Assembly: GCF_029203285.1 (NCBI RefSeq)
Contig: NZ_CP115669.1
Coordinates: forward strand, 1,736,001 to 1,800,000
From: Pseudomonas sp. PSE14
GTDB lineage: Bacteria > Pseudomonadota > Gammaproteobacteria > Pseudomonadales > Pseudomonadaceae
Reading direction: 5' to 3'
Length of the DNA stretch: 64,000 nucleotides
The translations under genes were made by a program, and so were the position numbers. Every line of letters starts with the position of its first letter. The first letter of the stretch is position 1. Of the stretch, positions 1 to 8,280 are shown piece by piece. The notes beneath the pieces were generated by a model. That model made no database searches. It had not been told where the DNA came from and worked only from the letters and a program-made list of their open reading frames with translations.

Positions 1-1
1 C

Positions 2-292
2 CTGCTGGATAACGCCCTCAAATACGGCGGCCGCGCTCAGTTGAGCATCGAGGATGATCCTGATGCGGTGGTTCTGCATGTCGACGACCAGGGGCCGGGT
101 GTTCCGGAGCAGCGCCTGGAGAAAGTCTTCGAGCCGCGCTTCCGGTTGTCTGAACGGGGGCAGGGCTACGGCCTCGGGTTGGGCATCGCGCGCAACATCG
201 CGCATACCCACGGGGGCGAAGTCAGCCTGCAGAATCGCCGGGAGGGTGGGTTGCGGGTGACGTTGAGGTTGCCGCGGTTGGAGGTGGAGTAG
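2..292 (+). CDS. gtrS: Sensor histidine kinase, C-terminal fragment (GtrS-like)
   Basis: Only the last 96 residues are inside the window; the frame is open to the left edge. They form the ATP-binding domain of a histidine kinase: N box LLDNALKYGG at the edge, G1 box DDQGPGVPE, F box VFEPRF and G2 box GQGYGLGLGIA, ending at a TAG stop at 290-292. In P. aeruginosa the sensor GtrS, partner of the regulator GltR, lies just upstream of the glucose transporter genes, and the glucose transporter follows here at 1301. The assignment to GtrS therefore rests on position; the kinase family call itself is certain. About 1 kb separates it from the transporter, filled by the repeat-enclosed DUF559 gene. 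Confidence 0.8.
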   Translation: MLDNALKYGGRAQLSIEDDPDAVVLHVDDQGPGVPEQRLEKVFEPRFRLSERGQGYGLGLGIARNIAHTHGGEVSLQNRREGGLRVTLRLPRLEVE

Positions 293-336
293 GGGGGGCT
301 TCTGCCGGTTACTTCGGAGTGTGTGGGGAGGTTTTG

Positions 337-528
337 CCCTCTCCCTAACCCTGGCTACGCGCCCCGCTCCGAAGGGAGAGGGGACTGGATCGGCGTGCTG
401 CTCCAATCTGGAGCTCGCCTGAAGCCATGGCCACCTGAAACGCAGGAGCCTACAGGTAGCTCGGAAAGCTCCCTCTCCCTTCGGAGCGGGGCGCGCAGCC
501 AGGGCTGGGGAGAGGGTGGTGGGCCGAG
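337..528. repeat. Left GGGAGAGGG palindromic doublet
   Basis: Two near-identical units of about 47 bp stand in inverted orientation at 337-383 and 471-517, so the transcript could fold into a long hairpin. Each unit begins with CCCTCTCCC and ends with GGGAGAGGG. The right arm, extended to 469-528, is repeated as an exact 60-bp direct copy at 1050-1109. The 85 bp between the arms show no coding sense. This is a REP-like intergenic repeat, different in sequence from the GTAGGAGCGAGC doublets elsewhere in the window. Confidence 0.85.
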
Positions 529-567
529 GCACTAGCCTCCAGGCATACACCTGCCGGAGCCAGCTCA

Positions 568-933
568 ATGATCTCCCACCTCACCCCATTCTCGAAACAA
601 CTGCGCCATGACCAGACCGAAGCCGAGCGAGCCCTCTGGCACCATCTGCGCGCCCACCGCTTCCTCGGCCTCAAGTTCCGCCGGCAGAAGATCATCGGGG
701 CTTACATCATCGATTTCGTTTGTCACGAACGGATGTTGATCATCGAGCTGGATGGTGGGCAGCATCTGGATTCAAATGCAGACTTGAAACGAGACGCATG
801 GCTCAAGAGCAAGGGGTTCACGATACTGCGCTTCTGGAATCATGATGTGTTGTTGAAGATGGATTCGGTGCTGGAGGCGATACGCCTGGTGCTCGATGTG
901 GATTCCTTGCCCTCTCCCCAACCCTCTCCCTGA
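568..933 (+). CDS. DUF559 family endonuclease-like protein
   Basis: A 121-residue protein of the DUF559 family, distantly related to Vsr-type and restriction endonuclease folds. Typical segments are visible: ETEAERALW-like start (TEAERALWHHLRAHR, about residues 17-31), FRRQKIIGAYIIDFVC (about 37-52), the acidic strand LIIELDGGQH (about 57-66) and FTILRFWNHDVL (about 84-95). The ATG at 568 follows a GGAG-like ribosome site. The last codons, LPSPQPSP and the TGA, are read from the palindromic repeat that starts at 910, so the C-terminus is repeat-derived. Biological role of the family is not established. It separates the sensor kinase from the glucose operon and looks like an accessory insertion. 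Confidence 0.85.
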   Translation: MISHLTPFSKQLRHDQTEAERALWHHLRAHRFLGLKFRRQKIIGAYIIDFVCHERMLIIELDGGQHLDSNADLKRDAWLKSKGFTILRFWNHDVLLKMDSVLEAIRLVLDVDSLPSPQPSP

Positions 934-1109
934 AGGGAGAGGGGGCCGCTCGGCGTGAAGCGAAATGTCGGCGTGAGCCGGCCTCCTCGTTGATGTTTGA
1001 AGCTGCGACGGCATCAGGAGAGCTGCCCACTTGGCATCGCAGAGGACAGCTCCCTCTCCCTTCGGAGCGGGGCGCGCAGCCAGGGCTGGGGAGAGGGTGG
1101 TGGGCCGAG
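910..1109. repeat. Right GGGAGAGGG palindromic doublet
   Basis: A short inverted unit at about 910-944 (CCCTCTCCCC ... GGGAGAGGGG) overlaps the end of the DUF559 gene, and a full 60-bp unit at 1050-1109 is an exact copy of 469-528. Together with the left doublet this places the same pair of palindromic units, in the same order, on both sides of the DUF559 gene. The 105 bp between the two units have no gene. Confidence 0.85.
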
Positions 1110-1300
1110 CTGCAGACGCCCAGAAGACGGCCAAAAGCACTTCTTCACCCTCCAACGCTAAACCCACCAACGGACCCCAAATGTCACCACCTCGTGACAA
1201 TCAAAGATCGCTTCGTTACCCGGAGACCGGAATGCCTTGGATAGACTCGGACCATCGCAAGCGCAGACTTGCCTCCAATAACAAGAACAAGGTGCTCCCC
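1110..1300 (+). promoter_or_regulatory. Leader of the glucose transport operon with an 18-bp inverted repeat
   Basis: This gene-free stretch must hold the promoter of the glucose transporter. It contains a perfect inverted repeat TGTCAC-N6-GTGACA at 1182-1199, a size typical of a dimeric regulator site. Its position, about 100 bp before the start codon, suits a response regulator such as GltR, but I do not know a GltR consensus that it matches. No HexR-like palindrome is seen here. The ribosome site before 1301 is weak. Confidence 0.45.
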
Positions 1301-2563
1301 ATGAATGCGATCCGTCGCCTGTCGGCCGCCATCTGTCTTTCCTCCTTCTGTCTATCCCCGATGCTGGCCCACGCCGGTGAAGTCGAAGTGCTGCACTGGT
1401 GGACTTCCCCTGGCGAGAAGCGCGCCGCCGAAACCCTGAAGAAACTCGTCGAAGCCAAGGGGCATACCTGGAAGGACTTCGCCGTCGCCGGCGGTGGTGG
1501 CGAAGCGGCCATGACCGTGCTCAAGACCCGCGCCGTTTCCGGCAACCCGCCGGCCGCCGCGCAGATCAAGGGGCCGGACATCCAGGAGTGGGGTGAGCTC
1601 GGTCTGCTCGCCGACCTCGACGATGTCGCCGCCGAAGGCAAGTGGGACCAACTGCTGCCGCCGCAGGTGGCGCAGATCATGAAGTACAAGGGCGACTATG
1701 TGGCCGTGCCGGTCAACGTGCACCGGGTGAACTGGCTGTACATCAATCCGGAGGTCTTCAGGAAGGCCGGCGCCACGCCGCCGACCACCCTGGACGAACT
1801 CTTCGCCGCCGCCGACAAGCTCAAGGCCGCCGGCTTCACGCCGCTGGCCCACGGCAGCCAGCCGTGGCAGGACGGCACGCTGTTCGAGAACCTGGTCCTG
1901 AGCAAGATGGGCCCGGAAGGCTACCGCAAGGCCTTCGTCGAACTGGACAAGGAAACCCTCACCGGCGCGCAGATGGCCGATGTCTTCGCTGCGCTGAAGA
2001 AGCTGCACGGCTATGTCGATGCGGACGCCGCCGGCCGCGAGTGGAACGTTGCCACCGGCATGGTCATCAACGGCAAGGCCGGCATGCAGATCATGGGTGA
2101 CTGGGCCAAGAGCGAGTTCACCGCCGCCGGCAAGGTGGCGGGCAAGGATTATCAGTGCCTGCCGTTCCCCGGAACACAGAAGGCATTCGACTACAACATC
2201 GACTCCCTGGTGATGTTCAAGCTGAGCAACGAGGAAAACCGCAAGGCCCAGGAAGACCTGGCGCGCGCGGTACTCGACCCGTCCTTCCAGAAGGACTTCA
2301 GCCTGAACAAGGGCTCGATCCCGGTAAGGCTGGACGTCGACATGACGCCCTTCGACGCCTGTGCCCAGCAATCGATGAAGGACTTCAAGGCCGCCTCCGC
2401 GAGCAACAACCTGGTGCCGAGCATGGCCCACAGCATGGCCGCCTCCAGCTACGTGCAGGGCGCGATCTTCGACGTGGTCACCAACTTCTTCAACGACCCC
2501 GCCGCCGATCCGCAGAAGGCCGCGCAGCAACTGGGCGCCGCCATCCAGGCCGCCGCGCAGTAA
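1301..2563 (+). CDS. gltB: Glucose ABC transporter, periplasmic binding protein
   Basis: A 420-residue secreted binding protein that captures glucose in the periplasm and delivers it to the GltFGK inner-membrane complex. The chosen ATG at 1301 gives a clean signal peptide with a cleavage motif LAHA (about residues 22-25); the reading frame extends upstream without one. The mature part begins [17 protein letters not shown], typical of carbohydrate-binding proteins of extracellular family 1. It is followed by two permease genes and an ATPase gene, then the porin oprB, the standard Pseudomonas order. Length fits the family. Confidence 0.93.
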   Translation: MNAIRRLSAAICLSSFCLSPMLAHAGEVEVLHWWTSPGEKRAAETLKKLVEAKGHTWKDFAVAGGGGEAAMTVLKTRAVSGNPPAAAQIKGPDIQEWGELGLLADLDDVAAEGKWDQLLPPQVAQIMKYKGDYVAVPVNVHRVNWLYINPEVFRKAGATPPTTLDELFAAADKLKAAGFTPLAHGSQPWQDGTLFENLVLSKMGPEGYRKAFVELDKETLTGAQMADVFAALKKLHGYVDADAAGREWNVATGMVINGKAGMQIMGDWAKSEFTAAGKVAGKDYQCLPFPGTQKAFDYNIDSLVMFKLSNEENRKAQEDLARAVLDPSFQKDFSLNKGSIPVRLDVDMTPFDACAQQSMKDFKAASASNNLVPSMAHSMAASSYVQGAIFDVVTNFFNDPAADPQKAAQQLGAAIQAAAQ

Positions 2564-2664
2564 GGCGCTCGCCGGCTCCGTAGCGGAGCCGGTTTCTCTT
2601 CCAATAGAACGACTCCGGGCCGCCGTCGCAGCCCGGGTGGGTTCACTCATCCTCGAGAAAGCAG

Positions 2665-3591
2665 ATGGCGACCCAATCTCCGACTTTCACTCCTGCAGCC
2701 CGCCCGCGCGCTTCGCTGCTCGACGGCCTGCAGGCCTGGCTGCCCAAGCTGGTGCTGGCCCCGAGCATGCTCGTGGTGCTGGTCTGCGTGTACGGCTACA
2801 TCGGTTGGACGCTGCTGCTGTCCTTCACCAATTCGCGCTTCATGCCGGCCTACAGCTGGGCCGGGCTGACCCAGTACCTGCGCCTGTGGGACAACGACCG
2901 CTGGTGGGTGGCGAGCAAGAACCTGCTGCTGTTCGGCGGCCTGTTCATCGGCGTTTGCCTGGTGCTCGGGGTCTTCCTCGCCGTGCTGCTGGACCAGCGC
3001 ATCCGCCGCGAAGGCTTCATTCGCACCGTTTACCTCTACCCCATGGCGCTGTCGATGATCGTCACCGGCACGGCCTGGAAGTGGTTGCTCAACCCCGGCC
3101 TGGGGCTGGACAAGCTGCTGCGCGACTGGGGTTGGACGGGCTTTCGCTTCGATTGGCTGGTGGACCCCGATCGGGTCGTCTATTGCCTGGTGATCGCCGC
3201 CGTGTGGCAGGCCTCGGGCTTCGTCATGGCGCTGTTCCTCGCCGGCCTGCGCGGGGTCGATCCGGCCATCGTGCGCGCCGCCCAGGTGGACGGCGCGAGC
3301 CTGCCGACCATCTACCTGCGCATTGTGCTGCCGAGCCTGCGTCCGGTGTTCTTCAGCGCCCTGATGATCCTCGCGCACATCGCCATCAAGAGCTTTGACC
3401 TGGTCGCCGCGATGACTGCTGGCGGCCCCGGCTACTCCTCCGACCTGCCGGCGATGTTCATGTACGCCCACACCTTCACCCGCGGCCAGATGGGCCTGGG
3501 CGCCGCCAGCGCGATGCTGATGCTCGGCGCCGTGCTGGCCATCGTCGTGCCGTACCTGTACTCCGAACTGCGGGGCAAGCGCCATGCATGA
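2665..3591 (+). CDS. gltF: Glucose ABC transporter permease
   Basis: A 308-residue inner-membrane permease of the MalF class. It shows about six hydrophobic helices (for instance around residues 30-50, 90-115 and 275-300) and the cytoplasmic coupling motif region DGASLPTIYLRIVLPSL (about 212-228) that contacts the ATPase. It overlaps the next permease gene by 8 bp, indicating translational coupling. A 101-bp spacer with a GC hairpin separates it from gltB, a common way to make more binding protein than permease. Confidence 0.93.
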   Translation: MATQSPTFTPAARPRASLLDGLQAWLPKLVLAPSMLVVLVCVYGYIGWTLLLSFTNSRFMPAYSWAGLTQYLRLWDNDRWWVASKNLLLFGGLFIGVCLVLGVFLAVLLDQRIRREGFIRTVYLYPMALSMIVTGTAWKWLLNPGLGLDKLLRDWGWTGFRFDWLVDPDRVVYCLVIAAVWQASGFVMALFLAGLRGVDPAIVRAAQVDGASLPTIYLRIVLPSLRPVFFSALMILAHIAIKSFDLVAAMTAGGPGYSSDLPAMFMYAHTFTRGQMGLGAASAMLMLGAVLAIVVPYLYSELRGKRHA

Positions 3592-4429
3592 CTCGACCCT
3601 GAAACCGTCGTTCAGCCTGAGCCGCCTGGCGGTGCACGCGACCCTCTGGGGCGCCGTGGCGCTGTACGTGATCCCGCTGCTGGTGATGCTGCTGACCAGT
3701 TTCAAGACCCCGGAAGACATCCGAAACAGCAACCTGCTGGCGCTGCCGGATGTGTTCACCCTGATCGGCTGGGTGAAAGCCTGGGGCGCGGTGGGCGACT
3801 ACTTCTGGAACTCGGTGAAGATCACCGTACCCGGCGTGCTGATCTCCACCTTCATCGGCGCCATGAACGGCTACGTGCTGTCGATGTGGCGCTTCCGCGG
3901 CTCGCAGCTGTTCTTCGGCGCGCTGCTGTTCGGCTGCTTCCTGCCGTTCCAGGTGATCCTCCTGCCGATGTCCTTCACTCTGGGCAAGCTGGGCCTGGCC
4001 AACACCACCGCGGGCCTGGTGATGGTGCACTGCATCTATGGCCTGGCGTTCACCACGCTGTTCTTCCGCAACTACTTCGTGGCGATCCCCGATGCGCTGG
4101 TGAAGGCCGCGCGGCTGGACGGCGCGGGGTTCTTCACCATCTTCCTGCGCATCCTGATGCCGATGTCCACGCCCATCGTGATGGTCTGTCTGATCTGGCA
4201 GTTCACCCAGATCTGGAATGACTTCCTGTTCGGCGTGGTGTTCGCCAGCGGCGATGCCCAGCCCATCACCGTGGCGCTGAACAACCTGGTGAACATCAGC
4301 ACCGGGGTCAAGGAATACAACGTCGACATGGCGGCCGCGATGATCGCCGCGCTGCCCACGCTGGTGGTCTACGTGCTTGCCGGCAAGTACTTCGTGCGCG
4401 GGCTCACCGCCGGCGCTGTCAAAGGTTGA
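3584..4429 (+). CDS. gltG: Glucose ABC transporter permease
   Basis: A 281-residue permease of the MalG class and partner of GltF. It has six predicted membrane segments and the coupling loop ARLDGAGFFTIFLRILMPM (about residues 174-192). The start lies inside the end of gltF. The stop is followed after 12 bp by the ATPase gene, with a GAGG ribosome site inside the gap. Together with GltF it forms the membrane channel for glucose. Confidence 0.93.
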   Translation: MHDSTLKPSFSLSRLAVHATLWGAVALYVIPLLVMLLTSFKTPEDIRNSNLLALPDVFTLIGWVKAWGAVGDYFWNSVKITVPGVLISTFIGAMNGYVLSMWRFRGSQLFFGALLFGCFLPFQVILLPMSFTLGKLGLANTTAGLVMVHCIYGLAFTTLFFRNYFVAIPDALVKAARLDGAGFFTIFLRILMPMSTPIVMVCLIWQFTQIWNDFLFGVVFASGDAQPITVALNNLVNISTGVKEYNVDMAAAMIAALPTLVVYVLAGKYFVRGLTAGAVKG

Positions 4430-4441
4430 GGTAACCCCCAG

Positions 4442-5602
4442 ATGTCCACACTCGAACTTCGCAACTTGCACAAGTCCTACGGCAGCGGCCTGGCCGACAC
4501 GCTGAAGTCGATCAACCTGTCGATCGATTCGGGCGAGTTTCTGATCCTGGTCGGCCCCTCCGGCTGCGGCAAATCCACCCTGATGAACTGCATCGCGGGG
4601 CTTGAGAACGTCACCGGCGGCGCCATTCTGGTGGACGGCCAGGACATCAGCGGCATGAGCCCGAAGGATCGTGATATCGCCATGGTGTTCCAGTCCTACG
4701 CGCTGTACCCGACCATGAGCGTGCGCGAGAACATCGCCTTCGGCCTGAAGATCCGCAAGCTGCCCAGGGGCGATATCGACGCCGAAGTCGCCCGCGTCTC
4801 CAAGCTGTTGCAGATCGAGCACCTGCTCGAACGCAAGCCCTCGCAGCTCTCCGGCGGCCAGCAGCAGCGTGTGGCCATGGGCCGGGCGCTGGCGCGGCGG
4901 CCGAAGATCTACCTGTTCGACGAGCCGTTGTCGAACCTCGACGCCAAGCTGCGCGTGGAGATGCGCACCGAGATCAAGCTGATGCACCAGCGCCTGAAGA
5001 CCACCACGGTGTACGTGACCCACGACCAGATCGAGGCCATGACCCTGGGCGACAAGGTGGCGGTGATGAAGGACGGCATCGTCCAGCAGTTCGGCACGCC
5101 GCAGCAGATCTACAACGACCCGGCGAACCTGTTCGTTGCCAGCTTCATCGGCTCGCCGCCGATGAACTTCATCCCGCTCAAGGTGCAGCAGCAGGGCGGC
5201 CGGCTGGTCGGCCTGCTGGACAGCGGCCAGGACCGCTGCGAGCTGCCGCTGCAGCTGGACGCCGGACTGGTCGAGGGCCGCGAGCTGATCCTCGGCGTGC
5301 GTCCGGAACAGGTGCAGCTGGCCACCGACGGCGCCAACGGCCCCAGCGACCTGCGCGCCGAGGTAGAGGTGGTCGAGCCCACCGGCCCGGACACCCTGGC
5401 CTTCGTCACGCTCAATGGCGCCAAGGTCTGCTGCCGTCTTGCGCCGGACCAGGCGCCGCAGCCGGGCTCGTCCCTGCAGCTGCGCTTCGATCCAGTCCGT
5501 GCGCTGCTGTTCGACGCCCAGAGTGGCGAGCGCCTGCGCGCCGAGCCGCGCGGCGACGGCGCGAACAAGGTGACGCCGCTGGCCCGCCAGAAGCATTCCT
5601 GA
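4442..5602 (+). CDS. gltK: Glucose ABC transporter ATP-binding protein
   Basis: A 386-residue ATPase of the MalK/UgpC group that powers glucose import. Motifs seen: Walker [10 protein letters not shown] (about residues 38-46), Q loop FQSYALYP (about 83-90), signature LSGGQQQR (about 136-143), Walker [13 protein letters not shown] and switch histidine VTHDQ (about 192-196). The C-terminal third (from about 240) is the OB/TOBE regulatory domain, with GVRPEQV. Fourth gene of the transport operon. Confidence 0.93.
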   Translation: MSTLELRNLHKSYGSGLADTLKSINLSIDSGEFLILVGPSGCGKSTLMNCIAGLENVTGGAILVDGQDISGMSPKDRDIAMVFQSYALYPTMSVRENIAFGLKIRKLPRGDIDAEVARVSKLLQIEHLLERKPSQLSGGQQQRVAMGRALARRPKIYLFDEPLSNLDAKLRVEMRTEIKLMHQRLKTTTVYVTHDQIEAMTLGDKVAVMKDGIVQQFGTPQQIYNDPANLFVASFIGSPPMNFIPLKVQQQGGRLVGLLDSGQDRCELPLQLDAGLVEGRELILGVRPEQVQLATDGANGPSDLRAEVEVVEPTGPDTLAFVTLNGAKVCCRLAPDQAPQPGSSLQLRFDPVRALLFDAQSGERLRAEPRGDGANKVTPLARQKHS

Positions 5603-5654
5603 AGTACCCCTGCCTGCAACTACGCTAGAAACCAAGACAACGAGGACGCTGGAG

Positions 5655-7013
5655 ATGCACAAGAACAACAAGAACCGGCCTGCCGCACGAACCCTGGGCT
5701 GCCTGCTCGCACTGGGCTGCGTGGGCAACGTCGCCCATGCCGCCGACGCCTTCTCATCTGAGTCCAAGTGGGGCCTGGGCGACTGGGGCGGCAAGCGCAC
5801 CGAACTGCTGGAGAAGGGCTACGACTTCAAGCTCGACTACGTCGGCGAAGCCGCGAGCAACCTGGGCGGCGGCTACGACCAGCACACCACCGCGCGCTAC
5901 TCCGACCAGTTCGCCCTCGGCACCCACCTGGACCTGCAGAAGATCCTTGGCTGGGATGCCACTGAATTCCAGCTAACCGTCACCGAGCGTAGCGGCCGCA
6001 ACCTCTCCAACGACCGCATCAGCGACCCGCGCGCCGGGCAGTTCAGCTCCGTGCAGGAAGTCTGGGGCCGCGGCCAGACCTGGCGCCTGACGCAGATGTG
6101 GATCAAGCAGCAGTACTTCGACGGCGCGCTGGACGTGAAGGTCGGCCGCTTCGGCGAGGGCGAGGACTTCAACAGCTTCCCCTGCGACTTCCAGAACCTG
6201 GCCTTCTGCGGCTCGCAGGTGGGCAACTGGGTCGGCGGCATCTGGTACAACTGGCCGGTCAGCCAGTGGGCCGCCCGCGTGAAGTGGAACTTCAACGACC
6301 AGTGGTATGCCCAGATCGGCGCGTACAACCAGAACCCGTCGAACCTGGAAACCGGCAACGGCTTCAAGCTCAACGGCAGCGGCACCGAAGGCACTATCCT
6401 GCCGGTGGAGCTGGTGTGGATGCCCAAGGTCGGCGCCGCGCAGCTGCCGGGCGAGTACCGCCTGGGCTACTACTACAGCACCGCCAAGGCCGACGACGTC
6501 TTCGAGGACGTTAATGGCAACCCGCAGCCGCTTACCGGCGAGCCGTTCAAGTCCCACAGCAGCAAGCACGGTTGGTGGGTGGTGGCGCAGCAGCAGGTCA
6601 CCGCGCATGACGGCGACGCCTCACGCGGCCTCAGCCTGTTCGCCAACTTCACGGTGCATGACGAGGCGACCAACACGGTAGACAACTACCAGCAACTTGG
6701 CGTGGTCTACAAAGGTCCGCTCGATGCGCGGCCCAAGGACGACATCGGCTTCGGCGTGGCGCGCATCCATGTCAACGACGATGTACAGGATCGCCAGCGC
6801 CTGGTGAACCAGGTCAACGGCATCGACGACTACGACAACCCGCTGTACCAGCCCATCCAGGAAACCGAGTACAACGCCGAGCTGTACTACGGCGTGCATG
6901 TGACCAATTGGCTCACCGTGCGCCCGAACCTGCAATACATCAGGCATCCCGGTGGCGTTGACGAGGTGAACAACGCCGTGGTGGCGGGCCTGAAGATCCA
7001 GTCCAGCTTCTGA
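5655..7013 (+). CDS. oprB: Carbohydrate-selective porin OprB
   Basis: A 452-residue outer-membrane porin that lets glucose and other sugars into the periplasm. It has a signal peptide ending at NVAHA (about residue 29), an N-terminal segment rich in Trp and Gly (KWGLGDWGGKR) typical of the OprB family, many alternating amphipathic strands, and a terminal Phe (IQSSF), the usual outer-membrane sorting signal. It follows gltK after 52 bp and ends at a strong terminator, closing the uptake operon. Confidence 0.95.
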   Translation: MHKNNKNRPAARTLGCLLALGCVGNVAHAADAFSSESKWGLGDWGGKRTELLEKGYDFKLDYVGEAASNLGGGYDQHTTARYSDQFALGTHLDLQKILGWDATEFQLTVTERSGRNLSNDRISDPRAGQFSSVQEVWGRGQTWRLTQMWIKQQYFDGALDVKVGRFGEGEDFNSFPCDFQNLAFCGSQVGNWVGGIWYNWPVSQWAARVKWNFNDQWYAQIGAYNQNPSNLETGNGFKLNGSGTEGTILPVELVWMPKVGAAQLPGEYRLGYYYSTAKADDVFEDVNGNPQPLTGEPFKSHSSKHGWWVVAQQQVTAHDGDASRGLSLFANFTVHDEATNTVDNYQQLGVVYKGPLDARPKDDIGFGVARIHVNDDVQDRQRLVNQVNGIDDYDNPLYQPIQETEYNAELYYGVHVTNWLTVRPNLQYIRHPGGVDEVNNAVVAGLKIQSSF

Positions 7014-7033
7014 TTGCTTCCTGGTGCGAACCT

Positions 7034-7060
7034 GGCCCGTCCGTGCGACGGGCCTTTTTT
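7034..7060 (+). terminator. Terminator after oprB
   Basis: Perfect 8-bp stem GGCCCGTC / GACGGGCC with a 5-nt loop followed by six T residues. It ends the gltB-oprB transcription unit. Confidence 0.92.
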
Positions 7061-7121
7061 CATTGGCGCGGGCGCTACGCGTGACTAGGCTTTGCGAGTA
7101 GAATCGCCGCTTTTCATCGAA

Positions 7122-7136
7122 TGTAGTGAAACTACA
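7122..7136. promoter_or_regulatory. HexR-like operator before the mutarotase gene
   Basis: A perfect palindrome TGTAGT-GAA-ACTACA. It fits the HexR consensus known from gamma-proteobacteria (TGTARTnnnAYTACA, from memory). It lies about 55 bp before the mutarotase start and just after a possible -10 box TAGAAT (7099-7104), so bound HexR would block elongation. Confidence 0.7.
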
Positions 7137-7190
7137 GCCTCTTTACGCCCCGGAGTGTCCGGGCAGGGATTGGATCAGGACATCCGGATA

Positions 7191-8027
7191 ATGCTCGAGC
7201 ATCCGCTGCAGCGCTTTTTTCATTCCATGCGGGCCAAGCGCCCCTTCGACTGGGTGCGCTTCCAGCGTCGCGACCTGCTGCTGATCGACCATCCGCAGTG
7301 CCAGGCGGTGTTCAGCCGCCAGGGCGCGCAATTGCTGCACTTCCAGCCTCGTGGCGCGCGCCCGCTGCTGTGGTGTTCCAGCCAATGGCCGAGCCTGAGC
7401 ACCGCGCCGATCCGTGGTGGCATCCCGGTCTGCTGGCCCTGGTTCGGCAGCCATCCGGTCGAGCCCGACTGGCCCCAGCACGGTTGGGCGCGCCAGCGCG
7501 AGTGGCGAATGCTCGATGCCTGGGCCGACGACAGCAAGGTGGTGGTCAGCTGGCAACTGGACGTCGAGGATTGGCACGTGCGCCTGGAGGCGCGTCTGGG
7601 CCAGGACCTGGATATCGAGCTTTCCAGCTATCACGAGGATGACAGCGACTGCCTGTTCAGCTTCGCCCTGCAGCCATACTGGCGCGTGGGCTCGCTGCGC
7701 CGCTCGGTGGTCCATGGCATGGAGCTGGACGGCAAGGCCACCGGCCTGCCCAACACCTGGGCCCCGCGCGGTGCTGTCAAGCAGGTGCTCTACAACACGG
7801 GTTCCCTGGTGCTGGAAGATGCCGGTTGGCAACGCCGCCTGCGCATCGACAAGAACGTCGGCGCCGGCAGCGTGATCTGGCACCCCGGCAGCCGCACGGT
7901 GGAGCAGGTGGCGGCGGCTGAGGCGGATCGCTTCCTGTGCATTGGCGCTGCTGGCTATCGCGCCGGTGGGCTGATCCTGGCGCAGGGCGAGCGGATGTTG
8001 CTGAACCTGCGGGCCGGGCTGGTCTGA
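7191..8027 (+). CDS. D-hexose-6-phosphate mutarotase (YeaD-like)
   Basis: A 278-residue aldose-epimerase-family protein expected to interconvert alpha and beta anomers of glucose-6-phosphate, which feeds the beta form to Zwf. Family features: GARPLLWCSSQW and GGIPVCWPWFG (about residues 61-88), the HGWARQREW segment with the catalytic-type His, and a C-terminal region VIWHPGSRT. The reading frame is open back to a TTG at 7092, but the ATG at 7191 has an AGGA site 10 bp upstream and lies downstream of the HexR-like palindrome, so it is preferred. A start at 7227 (MRAKRPFDW) is also possible. It sits between oprB and hexR. Confidence 0.85.
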   Translation: MLEHPLQRFFHSMRAKRPFDWVRFQRRDLLLIDHPQCQAVFSRQGAQLLHFQPRGARPLLWCSSQWPSLSTAPIRGGIPVCWPWFGSHPVEPDWPQHGWARQREWRMLDAWADDSKVVVSWQLDVEDWHVRLEARLGQDLDIELSSYHEDDSDCLFSFALQPYWRVGSLRRSVVHGMELDGKATGLPNTWAPRGAVKQVLYNTGSLVLEDAGWQRRLRIDKNVGAGSVIWHPGSRTVEQVAAAEADRFLCIGAAGYRAGGLILAQGERMLLNLRAGLV

Positions 8028-8037
8028 TCAGCCGCGC

Positions 8038-8165
8038 GTAGGGCGTACAACCGTTCGCGGTTGTACGCCGATTCACATCGGCCCGTCTTCGGCACCCGCG
8101 TCGGATTCGAAGCGCCCGGCGAGCAAGGTCAAACGGCGTATAACGTCGAACGTTATACGCCCTAC
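8038..8165. repeat. REP doublet, GTAGGGCGTA type
   Basis: Two inverted hairpins face each other: stem GGCGTACAACCG at 8042-8053 with 8058-8069, and stem GGCGTATAACG at 8135-8145 with 8151-8161. The outer ends (GTAGGGCGTA ... TACGCCCTAC) are also complementary. This is a Pseudomonas REP doublet (REPIN-like) between the convergent mutarotase and hexR genes. No gene is seen in 8028-8280. Confidence 0.8.
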
Positions 8166-8194
8166 GCACCTGACACTTCGCAGCGGCAGCTCTT

Positions 8195-8272
8195 GTAGGG
8201 GCGGACCTTGTCCGCGAATCGTTCAGCCTTGCACAAGAGCATTGCGGAGAAGCTCCGCTCCTACGAAAGCAG
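8195..8272. repeat. REP doublet, GTAGGGGCGGA type, degenerate
   Basis: TGTAGGGGCGGACCTTGTCC on the left and GGAGAAGCTCCGCTCCTAC on the right form a decayed inverted pair. It resembles the commoner GTAGGAGCGGA-type REP sequences of Pseudomonas and lies directly after the previous doublet. Confidence 0.65.
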
Positions 8273-8280
8273 TGCTTCCC

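Noticed and set aside
337-1109. Insertion sequence or composite transposon around the DUF559 gene
   Set aside because: No transposase gene and no clear target-site duplication; the flanks are palindromic REP-like units, not IS ends.
1031-1300. Upstream extension of the glucose-binding protein to 1031
   Set aside because: The extension would be translated from the repeat unit and would destroy the signal peptide position; the ATG at 1301 gives a normal exported protein.
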